Assembly (NCBI GenBank): GCA_013398175.1
Contig: VZRZ01007306.1
Span: 1,234-65,233, forward strand
Origin: Climacteris rufus
Lineage: Eukaryota; Chordata; Aves; Passeriformes; Climacteridae
Length of the DNA stretch: 64,000 nt
Reading direction: 5' to 3'
This document shows, one piece after another, positions 11,961-21,900 of this stretch. The stretch's first letter is position 1, and each line of letters begins with the position of its first letter. Position numbers and translations under genes: made by a program. The notes under the pieces are model-generated. The model made no database searches. It was not told the origin of the DNA and saw only the letters and a program-made list of their open reading frames with translations.

Positions 11961-14900
11961 AAAATTTGCAAAAGCAACAACACTATGGCCTTGAAATTCA
12001 AGGTTCAATTTAATTCCTGACACTCAGTGAGACCTTTTTGTGAATGACTTAAATGAGGCAAAGATTTCACCATATGGGCTTACCTGTGAAAATGTGCTAG
12101 AATAGCTATCCAAAGTCTCTGAGCCCCACAGACACCTGAATGCTTTCCCAGTCACACACCTAAACATAAACATGTTCAGTTTCTAAGTGCAAAACAGGAA
12201 ATAAATTATAAGCAGCTTTTGTGCTTGAAGATTACTGTCTTGGACTTCTGCCCTCTAACACCATTTCTTTTTCAATTCATAGGAAAGTTACTAGTATGTT
12301 TGACACTAAAGGTAAGAGTTCTGTTGTTAATACAAGCCTGCAAAGAAAAGAATCTGAAGGCTGACTTAAGCCTGGCTCAGTATAAGACAGCTGGGATGGA
12401 TTTTTTTTTAGAGAAAGTACCTACATCAGTTGCATATGTATGTCTTATTTCAGCCCTCCAGTAGCTGACATATACAATGCTTAAGCCCCTGGTATTACTA
12501 CAACTTAACGGAGTTCTTCAAATAGGTCACTTGACTCAAGTGAAGTATTTTGGTATGGAATGTCCCTGATTCTCACACGTATAATCCACATTTGTAATTC
12601 ACCTTATATACATAGCTAGATTTACTCCCTCTGGCACATAACTCCTACACAGCCTCAAAATATGTTAACGTGTAGAAGAACTGTTGATGCACATGATTAG
12701 CAAAAAGTAGCACATCAGGTATGAACAAGCCTGAAAATCACATACTATAATAGCTATGACATGCTTAACAGAACCAGTAACATTCAGATAGCCTTAATGC
12801 CGACCCAAACCAAAAATAATTTGGAAACTGAAGAGTTTAAATTAGTCTTGTGCATATGCCACAGCTGAAATCGCATGAGCAATACCATGAGCATATCCCA
12901 CTCTTCATCCTGTGATCCACTGGCTCCTTTCTGAATCTGGAAACTCTATTTGAAGATTCTTAATATTCATCTCTGTGGAAATCTGGCTTAATTGAACCAT
13001 ACACAAGCAGATCAAACATACTGGTACAACTCACCTCATACTGATGCTACACATGCAGCAACTTTTAGTCACAGTGTACTAGGAAAGTAGGTTTCTCAGA
13101 GCAATACCACATATATGAACACCAGGAATAATCATTCCTCATCCTACTTACACTGAGCTAGCAAAAAGAGGTTCTCACCACTAACTGGGCTTCACTGTGC
13201 CATTCAGAGCAATATGATTAAATATTTCCAAGTCTCAAGTTTTCACTATTTCTGTATAAACTATCTTCTCTGATGTTGTATAAGGAGCTCTGAACCTAAA
13301 GCAAACAAAGATGAAGGGAAAGGCATTTCTGGCAAGGCACTTTGCTTAATTTTCAGGTGAGAGCTCTCAAGAGATTTTAAGACCACTCTGCAGAAAGAAA
13401 GCAAAACAAAGAGTTAATATTTCTCCTACTAGTTCAGCAGAATCAGACACAACTCAATTTTTCTACACAAACTGATGCTGCTACTGGTTCGTGGGGTCAC
13501 CAAGCATTTTCTATTAGAAGCCACTAAGTTTCTAATGATTTGACCAAAGCCCCTAACTTATGCTTTAACTTTTTCTTTTCTTCCTGATATTATTAAAATA
13601 TTCTCTTACATTTTGAGCCAGAAAATTATGTCCAAATACAAAGCTAAGAGGCTGCATACTTTCCCCAATTGCGTCCCCATTTTTTCAGAAGTAGTATTTT
13701 TTTTCCTCATCTGGCTGAATGAGTTTTTGAAACAGCAAAAAGCTGGCTTGGGGAAATACATTGGTTGCTCTCTAGCCCAAATGTCTACAAGATTGGGTCA
13801 AAACCTTTGAAAATTAACACCTGCCCTGTGCAGGTTTTTATGAGATTTCACTGCTAAGCACGTCTCTAGGGATCACTGCAGCCAAAGAGCAGAACACACA
13901 AAAGCAGCAGTCCAGATTGGTGCAGGGACAACAAATGCCCCAGGCTTTCGCCTTGTGAAAAGAGAGACATGTTTGTCCCAATCTTTACTAATGAGCCAGA
14001 TGCCATCTTCCTTCTTTAGGGAGTAACAGACACCAACCTAGTCATATAGCACACATCTGACCAAGGACACAGTGTCCCCCATAGAGCATCAAACAGAGCC
14101 TGTCAGAAAGTCTCTGCTATTTGTGAAACAGAAAGAAAACTGTTGAGTGTATCCACAGCGGTATACATAGCACGTTCCGTGTGTCTACCAAGCATGTTCA
14201 CCGAGACCTCAGCAAGCAGAGCTCTCCAGGGATGCAAATATATGACTTATGCCTGCCCGCCAGCCTATCTCTCTGGCAGAGACTCCTGCCAGGCTGTGCA
14301 CTTGCTGCTGGACCCACCAGATTTTCAGAGCTGCTTTATGTCCCTTCTCCAAAACAATTTACGTTTTAACATTTTCCTGATGTCTACTGGGCTCTCCTAC
14401 GTTCCAGAGAAGAAACATTTCCTCCTGCCATATTTTGCAACCAGTAGCACACACGTATAGAACAGCACCTGCTCTGTGATTTATTTCATGGCTATTCCCC
14501 AAGGCTCTGATTCAGACAGCAGCTCTTTTCAGCAGACATTTCTCCAGAGTATGACTAAATCAAACAAACTTGGAGACAAGCACTTATATGCTTCACTAAA
14601 TTGCAACAAAGCTCATCAGAGATTATGGCATGGTCATGACTTCCATTGTACTTAGCTAGCTGCAAGGACAGGTTTTATTAACTCATGTTTTCCCTCTGGG
14701 AAATGAAAGAAAAAAGAAAAAAAAGCTCTCATTTAAAGCACTCTTACAGATTGACAATCACCACTTCCTATCCGCTAGCCTGTGAAGCGTTTGGCAAATT
14801 TGCTACGCTAGCCAGAAAACAGGGGGCTGAACCACAGCATGGAATGATAGAATGAGTATTTTGTGGGTCTCAGCTTCCAACTGAACTGACACTACTCAGA

Positions 14901-15971
14901 AAAGGGAAAGATTTTCTATGTCTTTTGTCACCCAAGGCTACTGTAGACAGGATCCAAACTCCCAGATATCAACCACTCAGCTGTGTCTGACTGCACTGTT
15001 TTGACTTTTTATCTCTATTAGCCAGAACACAAAGACCTACTCCTTATAAAGTACAGCTTTCCCCTTTCTGATATGTGCTGATCTGTAGGTCCACTACACC
15101 TCAGGCTCAGCACTGGGCCTTGGAGAAACAAATGCAGTTTTGAAGCTAGAAGGAAAGAAATTGACTGCTGCGTAGAACAGAATAGTAGGCAAAATCCTAG
15201 GCACCTTCCTTATTTTAACTCCAGTGCTGTTTCCTACAGCTCCAATTTGACCCTTAGAAGACTGTAGTGTAAAAAAAGAGATTGGTTATGTGTTTGTGGG
15301 ATTTGCTTGTATTTGTAACTCTTTAAAAAAGTCTGAATTCCACCCCCATTTTCCCTCCGGTAAGCAAAAAATCCATATTTTCACAAGCTCTCACTAGTTG
15401 GTACTTTTATTCCAGTTGCAAAGAAAAGCAAAACTATGGCAAGAATGCTTCTGAAAACTCCTGTGTATTTTACAAAACTGCCAAGGAAAAAAAAGGTCAT
15501 TTGCCATCCTCACCTTCCTCAAAACCTTGTCACATGCACAAACCACTGGACCCATTTAAACAGGCTGCTCTTGTCACCTGCTGGCTGATGGTAATGCTGT
15601 GAGTCAGTCTCTGCATGCATGGGACAAAGATAGATGTAGAAAATTACCCAGATACTGATCTTGGTAAATCTTCTAAGTACCAAGTAGACACAGGGTTCCC
15701 AAAGCCTGACCAGCAGGGTGCAAGATGTTTGAAGAGATCCCAAAGCACTGTACTCCCCTTAAAAGACAACACAGGGCTGGATCTTGATGCAAAATACTGA
15801 CTTTTTGTACTTTTTTCTGCACTAGTCCATGCAGAAAAGCCTGCCAAGAGCGAAAGGAATACACCACACGTGTTCTTTACAACTGCTCCATGCATAAAAA
15901 AGGAGCCAGAAACACCTGTCGCGAGCAGCTAAATAGGCAAAACCAAAACTAAGTTCACAAAGAGAGCAGGG

Positions 15972-15976
15972 ATGAC
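15972..15976 (+). repeat. Target-site duplication, left copy (ATGAC)
   Basis: ATGAC directly precedes the TGTGGTAG start of the solo LTR and is repeated exactly after its ACCACAACA end. Confidence 0.8.
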
Positions 15977-16186
15977 TGTGGTAGTTTGAAGGGGTCTGGC
16001 TTTTTGGGTGTGGTAGGGGCCAAAAGATGGCTCCTGTAAAGAGCTGCCAGAAGCTTCCACAGATGTTCAGTCAGGGCCTATCTCTCATGTTTTCTGAAAG
16101 GTAGATGTGCTGTAAGCCACTGCTAGGCCAATTAGGAAGGACGGTAACGCCTCTGTGACAACATATTTAAGAATCAAACTCGGTAG

Positions 16187-16260
16187 TAGGCACACACACT
16201 ATGCAGCAATAGTTATGTAGTTGTAGGCACACACACTATGCAGCAATAGTTATGTAGTTG
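16187..16260 (+). repeat. 37-bp tandem duplication in the LTR U3
   Basis: The unit beginning TAGGCACACACACTATGCAG and ending GTTATGTAGTTG occurs at 16187-16223 and 16224-16260 without a mismatch. It sits 26 bp upstream of the TATA box, the usual place for LTR enhancer repeats. Confidence 0.95.
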
Positions 16261-16285
16261 TTAGACAGAGGAAAGGAGCACAGCG

Positions 16286-16292
16286 TATAAAA
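16286..16292 (+). promoter_or_regulatory. LTR TATA box
   Basis: TATAAAA, about 310 bp into the LTR and about 630 bp ahead of the AATAAA signal. Confidence 0.6.
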
Positions 16293-16920
16293 GAAACAAC
16301 AGATATGGACACCAGCAAAGTCAGCCAAGAAGAGGAAGGAGGGAGGAGGAGGTCCTTTAATCATCGGAGCTGAAACGTCTTCGCAGCCTGTGGCAAGGCA
16401 CTGTACCAAATGCAGTGTTTCCCTGCACCATGAGGGTCCATGAAAGAGCTGGGATCCACCCCACTACGGGGCAGAAGGGAGTGAACTCCTACCGGAGAGA
16501 CTGTAGTCTGGTGGGAATTAGCATGATAGACGAGGCCTTTGCTCCTGGAACCAGGAAGGGAGTCAATTAAGTTAAAAAAGCCTGGTTTTATTCCTACCCT
16601 AAGAGGGACCAGCTCGGCTGTGGGAGAGCGATGGGGCGGCGGCAGAGACCGGACGGGCTGCCTGCCAACTTCTGCAAACCTGCCATGGTGCCAGAAAAGA
16701 GAGAGAATGTCTGCGAACAGGGGAAAGAGACGAAAGAGAAAACCCAACCTCCCTTCCAGGTATTTTGGCCAACAAGAGAAAACATCTGAGGACTGAACTA
16801 ATTAGGAGGAAAAACCCCCCGGTTCTCTTTACCTCCTGGGAGAAAGGGGGAGGGCTGCTGGGGGAGAGGGGAGAAAAGAGTGTTTAAAAAGATGGTTTTT
16901 GCTTGCTCTTTTAACTCTGT

Positions 16921-16926
16921 AATAAA
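16921..16926 (+). terminator. LTR polyadenylation signal
   Basis: AATAAA followed downstream by T-rich sequence (TTTTGAGCCTGTTTTAGCC), consistent with the R/U5 boundary of the solo LTR. Confidence 0.6.
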
Positions 16927-17117
16927 TTCACTTTATCACTTATAAGTTTTGAGCCTGTTTTAGCCTGTTTTAATTAGGGAGTTTTTTCTCTCTCAGTGTC
17001 CTTATCTCAGCTTAGTAACATATCCCTTTTCCCCTGTCCAGCTGTAGAGGGAGAGGGAAGGGGGAAAAAGCGGCTCTCATGAAAGCTTTGGCAGTCAGCC
17101 AGAGCTAAACCACAACA

Positions 17118-17122
17118 ATGAC
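17118..17122 (+). repeat. Target-site duplication, right copy (ATGAC)
   Basis: Exact repeat of 15972-15976 immediately after the LTR end. Confidence 0.8.
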
Positions 17123-18630
17123 CCAGACTGTCTTCTCCAGTTTTTGCCTCACATGCTCTTTGGTTGCACCCAGTTCCTCCCTGATTTCTGCAGTCATTGT
17201 CGGGGGAATGATTATCTGATCATTTCAGAAGATAGCCTGGGTGGTTTTTGATGCTCCCAGGACAGAGATGCACAGGGATGTGCTCTGAGCCAGGACCCTA
17301 ACAGCCTTCCCTGCTGCCTCTGCTGCAAACAACCCTGCCTGGGTACATTTCTTCACCTCCAGCTGACAATGGCATGATGGATCCCAGGCAGTCAAGAAAG
17401 TCTCAAACACACCTCTGGGCAAAGATGTGCTCAGTCTTTGCAGTCAGAACTTCAGCATCTCCCCCAGTCACTCATCACCTGTCCATCAGCTTTGCCCTTT
17501 GGAGCAGAGCAGTCAGCCAGGAATCAGCTACGGCTCCTGCCGTATGTGCTTTGTTGGAGGGAGGAAAAACAACTGAAGTAGCAGAACCCTACAAAAATAA
17601 AACAGGTTATAGAGGTAGCAGATACTAGACATGACAGGTGTCTGCATGGAGTCCTAACAGGTGGGAATGTGCTCATCCTTTGGACCAAGATGTAGCTCTG
17701 AGTCATTGCCTTCTGCCAGGTCTGATTGGGGTGCAACACATTTCTATATACCACTCCTGCCTTGCTGTTTAGGTGACTACCTGAAGGCTGGCCCTCCCCA
17801 GAATACAGACGTATAGTACTTCACCACCTGCTATCTGCCACCCTCCCTCAAAACCCAGATCTTGACATTTTCTCCCATCCTCATGCATGGATCTGTAACA
17901 CCTGGCAAGGCGAGGATATGGGTTCTGATTACTGAGTGCCTGTAGCTCCTTGCCAGTTTCAAAGCCCACATGCCCCCATTTTCTCATGCATTTTCCCCCT
18001 TCTGATGAGGATGCAGCAAGGATGCCAGAATAGTACCCTAAGAAGCCTGTGCGTTAGTGCACAGCATGGCATGTCTGCTGATATTGCTCTCAATTTTAAA
18101 TTCCACTGCTTTGTACAACAAACGTTCTTCTAACAAGCCGGCATACATTATTCATAAAACAGCACAGAGCTGTTCAGCAGCATATGGAACCGATGAATGT
18201 TGTTTTGGTGTAGGAGGAGATAGGGTTGATAGGAATGTTTTAGAGGGAAGGAAAAGGAGATCATTTCACCCAGGGAATTTCAAGTGCGTCACCAACTGGA
18301 GGAGAACATTTTGAAGAGAAATTCCTCCGTTAAAAATCTGGTTTGTATGGAGAAGGAGGGGGAGGGGGAAAAAGAAAAAAAGGAAAGAAAGGTTGTGCCT
18401 GATATATCATCATAAAACAGATAAGGATGGTTAGCTGTGGTTCCTTAGAGCCAAGAAATTAATGCCACACAAGAAATGCGTCCTCTGTAAAACTGATAGG
18501 CAGGGATTGCTTGAAAAGATTTGTTCTGTACTTTCTGAAGTGTTTGATCAGTGTAATTGTAAAGGCAGTATACTGAATTATTACAGATAAATAGAGAAAA
18601 GGCTAGGTAAGTGTTTCTTGATAGTGGAGA

Positions 18631-18658
18631 CAGCCTATTTCAAACAGCCTATTTCAAA
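18631..18658 (+). repeat. 14-bp tandem duplication
   Basis: CAGCCTATTTCAAA occurs twice head to tail and a third partial CAG follows. It looks like a small slippage duplication in the intron. Confidence 0.9.
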
Positions 18659-20914
18659 CAGTTTTATAGGCCTTATGCATTTGCAAGCAGGACAGGCACA
18701 GGCACTTGGCAATCAGTCCCTGGCTGCAGGAAAGGAGTCTGTCAGGAGAAGAGACTACTGAGCACACTGGGTCACATGGATGATCCTAAGGTCCTTTGAC
18801 TCACCTTGCAGGCAGTCTGGATTTGAGCCTGCCCTCCAGAGAACAAGGGTATATAATTCACAGTATCCTTTTCACAGGTTCTCCTGCTTGCCTGAGGCTG
18901 TGGTACCTGCCTATAATGCACAGTCAGGATGCATCACCTAGTGGAGCCTGTATACACACAGAAGCGCCGCCTGATGTGTGTCAAAGAGATGATAGGTACT
19001 TGAGCTACCTAGCTTCCCTGACAGCAGGCAGACCTCATCTGAAGGGACCATGTTGGTGCTTTGTTCATACTAGCTAAAGCATGAGGATACATAATACTCT
19101 CCAGCACAGGCAAAATAGGCTGAGTCACATAAGTGAAAAGTAAAAGAAAAACATGTTTCTGAGGCACAAGTGGTTTAAATCTGTCTCCTGCCCAAAGTCA
19201 GCTGAAGCAGTCACAGGAACAGGTATTGACCACTGTAATTACTTTTTATGGGGAGCAGATAAAATACAATGCAATCCAGACACAAAGAGGGAAATGCACC
19301 CACAGAAATATGAAGAGGACAAGTCTACAAACCAACCCCTACTTGAGATTGAGGGGATCTAGGTGGCATCAATGTCCGAAAAAGCCCAGCCTAGAACTGA
19401 AGACATTTCCTGAGAAGTGATGCACGAACACATATGCAGAGAGTTACACTGATAAAAAGACTTCCTTCACCACACTGCATATTAACAACCTCCAGGTTCT
19501 TCCACCAACACAACAGTATCAAAGAGTCAAAGTTCAGCTGTAAATCAGTTCTCTAAATTAGTGACGTCTTAGCAAAATAGATGGGCAGACAAAGATCAGA
19601 AGGAGGAACAGAGAGATGGAAAGAACAGGGCTGTCCAAAATCACAAGACCAATCACTGGCAGAGCCCCTTGTCATCTTATCAGGCAGGCATCACTGAACA
19701 GAATGCAGGGATCTTCTCAGCCCCCCCATAACATAGCTTTTACATGTCTTAGATGCCCCACAGATGCAAAGACCTTTGTATGAAATAAGGAAACAGCACA
19801 ACAAACTGAAACAAATCTCCAGTGTTCTTCCCAGTTAATTGACATAGGCAGGAAAACAAGTGGGTATCTCTCAAATAACAACCTATAGCACTCAGAAGGC
19901 AGAAATGTGAATTCCACAGAGGAATAAACACAGAGCTTTCATTACTGCAGTAGTTAACTAACTGTGTCAGACACTACCCCTGGGAGAAAGTCCCTCCCCT
20001 GAGGACACTACACCATGCACACACAGTGGACACAGAGCCTGGGAGAGGGAAGACATACAGAGATGAAGTAATTCACCCAGTGTCTAAAGACTCGAGTTTT
20101 TACCATATGCAGGAGAGTTTTCATGCATAAATTCTCCCACTGAATACTGTGCAATTATTCTCATGCTTAGGGTAAGTGATCACAAGAGCAGGGTCCCAGA
20201 GCACTTGCAAAATGCAACCTTTACTTTGACATTTGTTGGAGAAGCACATACTGCATCAGCAACAGCCTGAGAATGACGGCTATGCCCCAACTCAGTAATA
20301 TGCTATTTCTTAGATAGTGTTAATAAGGTCCTTAAAACAGAGGGTCATTAAAATGAACTGAAAAAAATACTTATATTTATTTCTGTTTGTGGTACTCTGT
20401 GATTTAAGTTACACAGCTCAGGCTCTGAAATGCCATAAAACATGCAAGCTAGCAGAGAGTGATCTTCTAGGAACTACTGTGCAGCACTGGGATCTCTTCA
20501 CCATAGCAGAGGAGGTTTCTCTCAAACGGATATGAGATTTAGGGAAGGGACAGTACAGGAAGATCCATGCATGTTACTGCTTGTTTGCATGCAGACGGAC
20601 ACAAGACATGGCTAAATGCTTGGCTGATGCTTTGAAATATTTCCCTGATTCAACACACCTTGGCAAGTGGTTATATCTTCTAACCCCAGGAGAGAATCAA
20701 CTGGCCGCACGAATGAAATTAGAGGCACACTTTGTCACTGCATAAAGCTCATCCAACCCTTGGAGACATGGAACACCCTTGGGAGGGAGACGGCTATTAA
20801 AGCACTTGCCAGGAGTTCCTGGGTGCCTCTCAGTTATTGTGTGGGAGAGAGGGATGAGGGAAAAAAAGAGATGCTGCATGGAATGGGGGTTGTTTGCTTA
20901 GTAACTGAATAACC

Positions 20915-20937
20915 GGGCTGGGCTGGGCTGGGCTGGG
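20915..20937 (+). repeat. GGGCT pentanucleotide array
   Basis: Four GGGCT units and a final GGG give five G-triplets with two-base spacers on the plus strand (C-rich in gene sense). The spacing meets the usual rule for a G-quadruplex; whether it forms is not shown. Confidence 0.9.
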
Positions 20938-21507
20938 TGAGGAGATGCTGCACACAGTCACTGTAGCAGCTGGGCATAGCCTGTGGTACCAACCACCACA
21001 ACACACTAATGTATTTCCATAAATGCACAAGCGATGCCTTCCTAATAAATACTTGGCAGCAACATTTAATCATGCATGCAAGTGAGACTATTTTCCCCTA
21101 GCACCCACACCTACTAAACCACAGAGCTGCAGATAAGGAGCAAAAACTATTTTTCTACAGAAAACAGTTCCCATTAAACAGATAATCCCAAGGACATCAC
21201 CTGCTAACCCTGGCACCTTTCCCAAGAGCAGAGCTCTGATTAGCATTGTCACTAGCACGTTTTCCCTGTTTACTATTGCACCAAGCTCAGTGACAGGGCA
21301 TTCAACTAAGACCAAATTACTTTAACATCAGACCTCTTTCACCTTCAGGTCTCTCCTCAAATGCAGAGATTTTTTTTTCTGACCTGACAGCAATTCTGTT
21401 ATCACTGCAGATCATCCGGAGCTCTTAACTCCTGCAAAGCATAACCTTTTCACAACATCAACCCCATGCCCAACCAAGCAAAACACCACTAATATTTAGT
21501 TATTTAC

Positions 21508-21666
21508 CTTGCTTTCTTTAGTAGAAAACTCAGAGGAGTTGGAGATTTTCATAGATTTTGACCGATGGGACTGCCGCCAAAGAGATTCTTCCCGGGAATA
21601 TTTCACCGAACCTGTGGCTCTCACACGGACTTTGCTGGTGCTCTGAACACTGTTAACTCCAATCAT
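21508..21666 (-). CDS. PSD3: Alternative first coding exon of a Sec7-less PSD3 isoform
   Basis: The open frame starts at ATG 21664-21666 and runs 53 codons to a donor AGCAAG|GTAAATA. It begins MIGVNSVQSTSKVRVRATGS, is rich in Ser, Arg and Lys, and includes SREESLWRQSHRSKSMKISN. No acceptor is needed: the ATG lies in the same open block and the codon before it is preceded by a pyrimidine-rich, non-exon-like sequence. The exon ends in phase 0, so it can join ALYNSIKNEKLEWAV at 10129 and make a protein without the Sec7 core but with the PH and C-terminal part. Known: a short, Sec7-less isoform from an internal promoter has been described for EFA6A (PSD). That this exon is the PSD3 counterpart is inferred from position, phase and protein-like codon content. 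It cannot be an in-frame cassette inside the full-length Sec7 domain without disrupting the fold. Confidence 0.8.
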
Positions 21667-21900
21667 TTCCAAAAGTGAGTGTATGGGATGGGAAAGAAGA
21701 AAGCTAATGGGACTTCCAATCCCCTGCAGAGGAACTGGAAAAGGTCACGTCTGGAGAGCCCAGGCTCAAGCAATCACTGTTTGCTTAAAGCACACTAGGC
21801 TGTTTTCTCCAGCATCTTCAGGCACACTGTTTGAAGCCAGCCTGATTGTTCCAGGCATTGCTCACGTCACTGGACAGGGAAAAAAAAAGGAAAAGAAAAA
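21667..21900 (-). promoter_or_regulatory. Putative 5'UTR and promoter of the short PSD3 isoform, with a CRE-like site
   Basis: This is the sequence immediately upstream, in gene sense, of the ATG at 21666. A CRE-like octamer, TGACGTGA in gene sense (TCACGTCA at 21862-21869), lies about 200 bp upstream, beside an A/G-rich run on the plus strand at 21881-21904. No clear TATA box is seen. The base at -3 of the ATG is G, an acceptable start context. Promoter function is inferred only from the need for transcription to begin between the 33.9-kb exon and this one. Confidence 0.35.

Larger units (their letters stand above)
15977..17117 (+). mobile_element. Complete solo LTR, 1141 bp, of an endogenous retrovirus
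   Basis: The element starts TGTGGTAGTTTGAAGG and ends CTAAACCACAACA, with TG...CA termini and an exact 5-bp direct repeat (ATGAC) on both sides, the mark of retroviral integration. A TATA box lies at 16286-16292 (TATAAAA) and a polyadenylation signal AATAAA at 16921-16926, both on the plus strand, so U3-R-U5 run plus. U3 holds an exact 37-bp tandem duplication at 16187-16260. No internal proviral sequence is present, so this is a solo LTR from recombination between the two LTRs. Reading frames on either strand within it have no recognisable domain. The 5-bp duplication favours a class II (K) or class III (L) element over a class I one. It lies antisense to PSD3. Confidence 0.88.
10130..21507. 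other. PSD3 intron between the linker exon and the alternative first exon
   Basis: It holds a 1.6-kb CR1 fragment (10.4-11.96 kb), a complete solo LTR (15.98-17.12 kb), a 14-bp tandem duplication at 18.6 kb and a GGGCT array at 20.9 kb. Other parts (12.0-15.9, 17.2-20.9 kb) show no exon, RNA gene or recognised repeat. Confidence 0.6.

Noticed and set aside
16361..16747. 128-residue minus-strand frame
   Set aside because: Lies inside the solo LTR and shows no viral or host domain.
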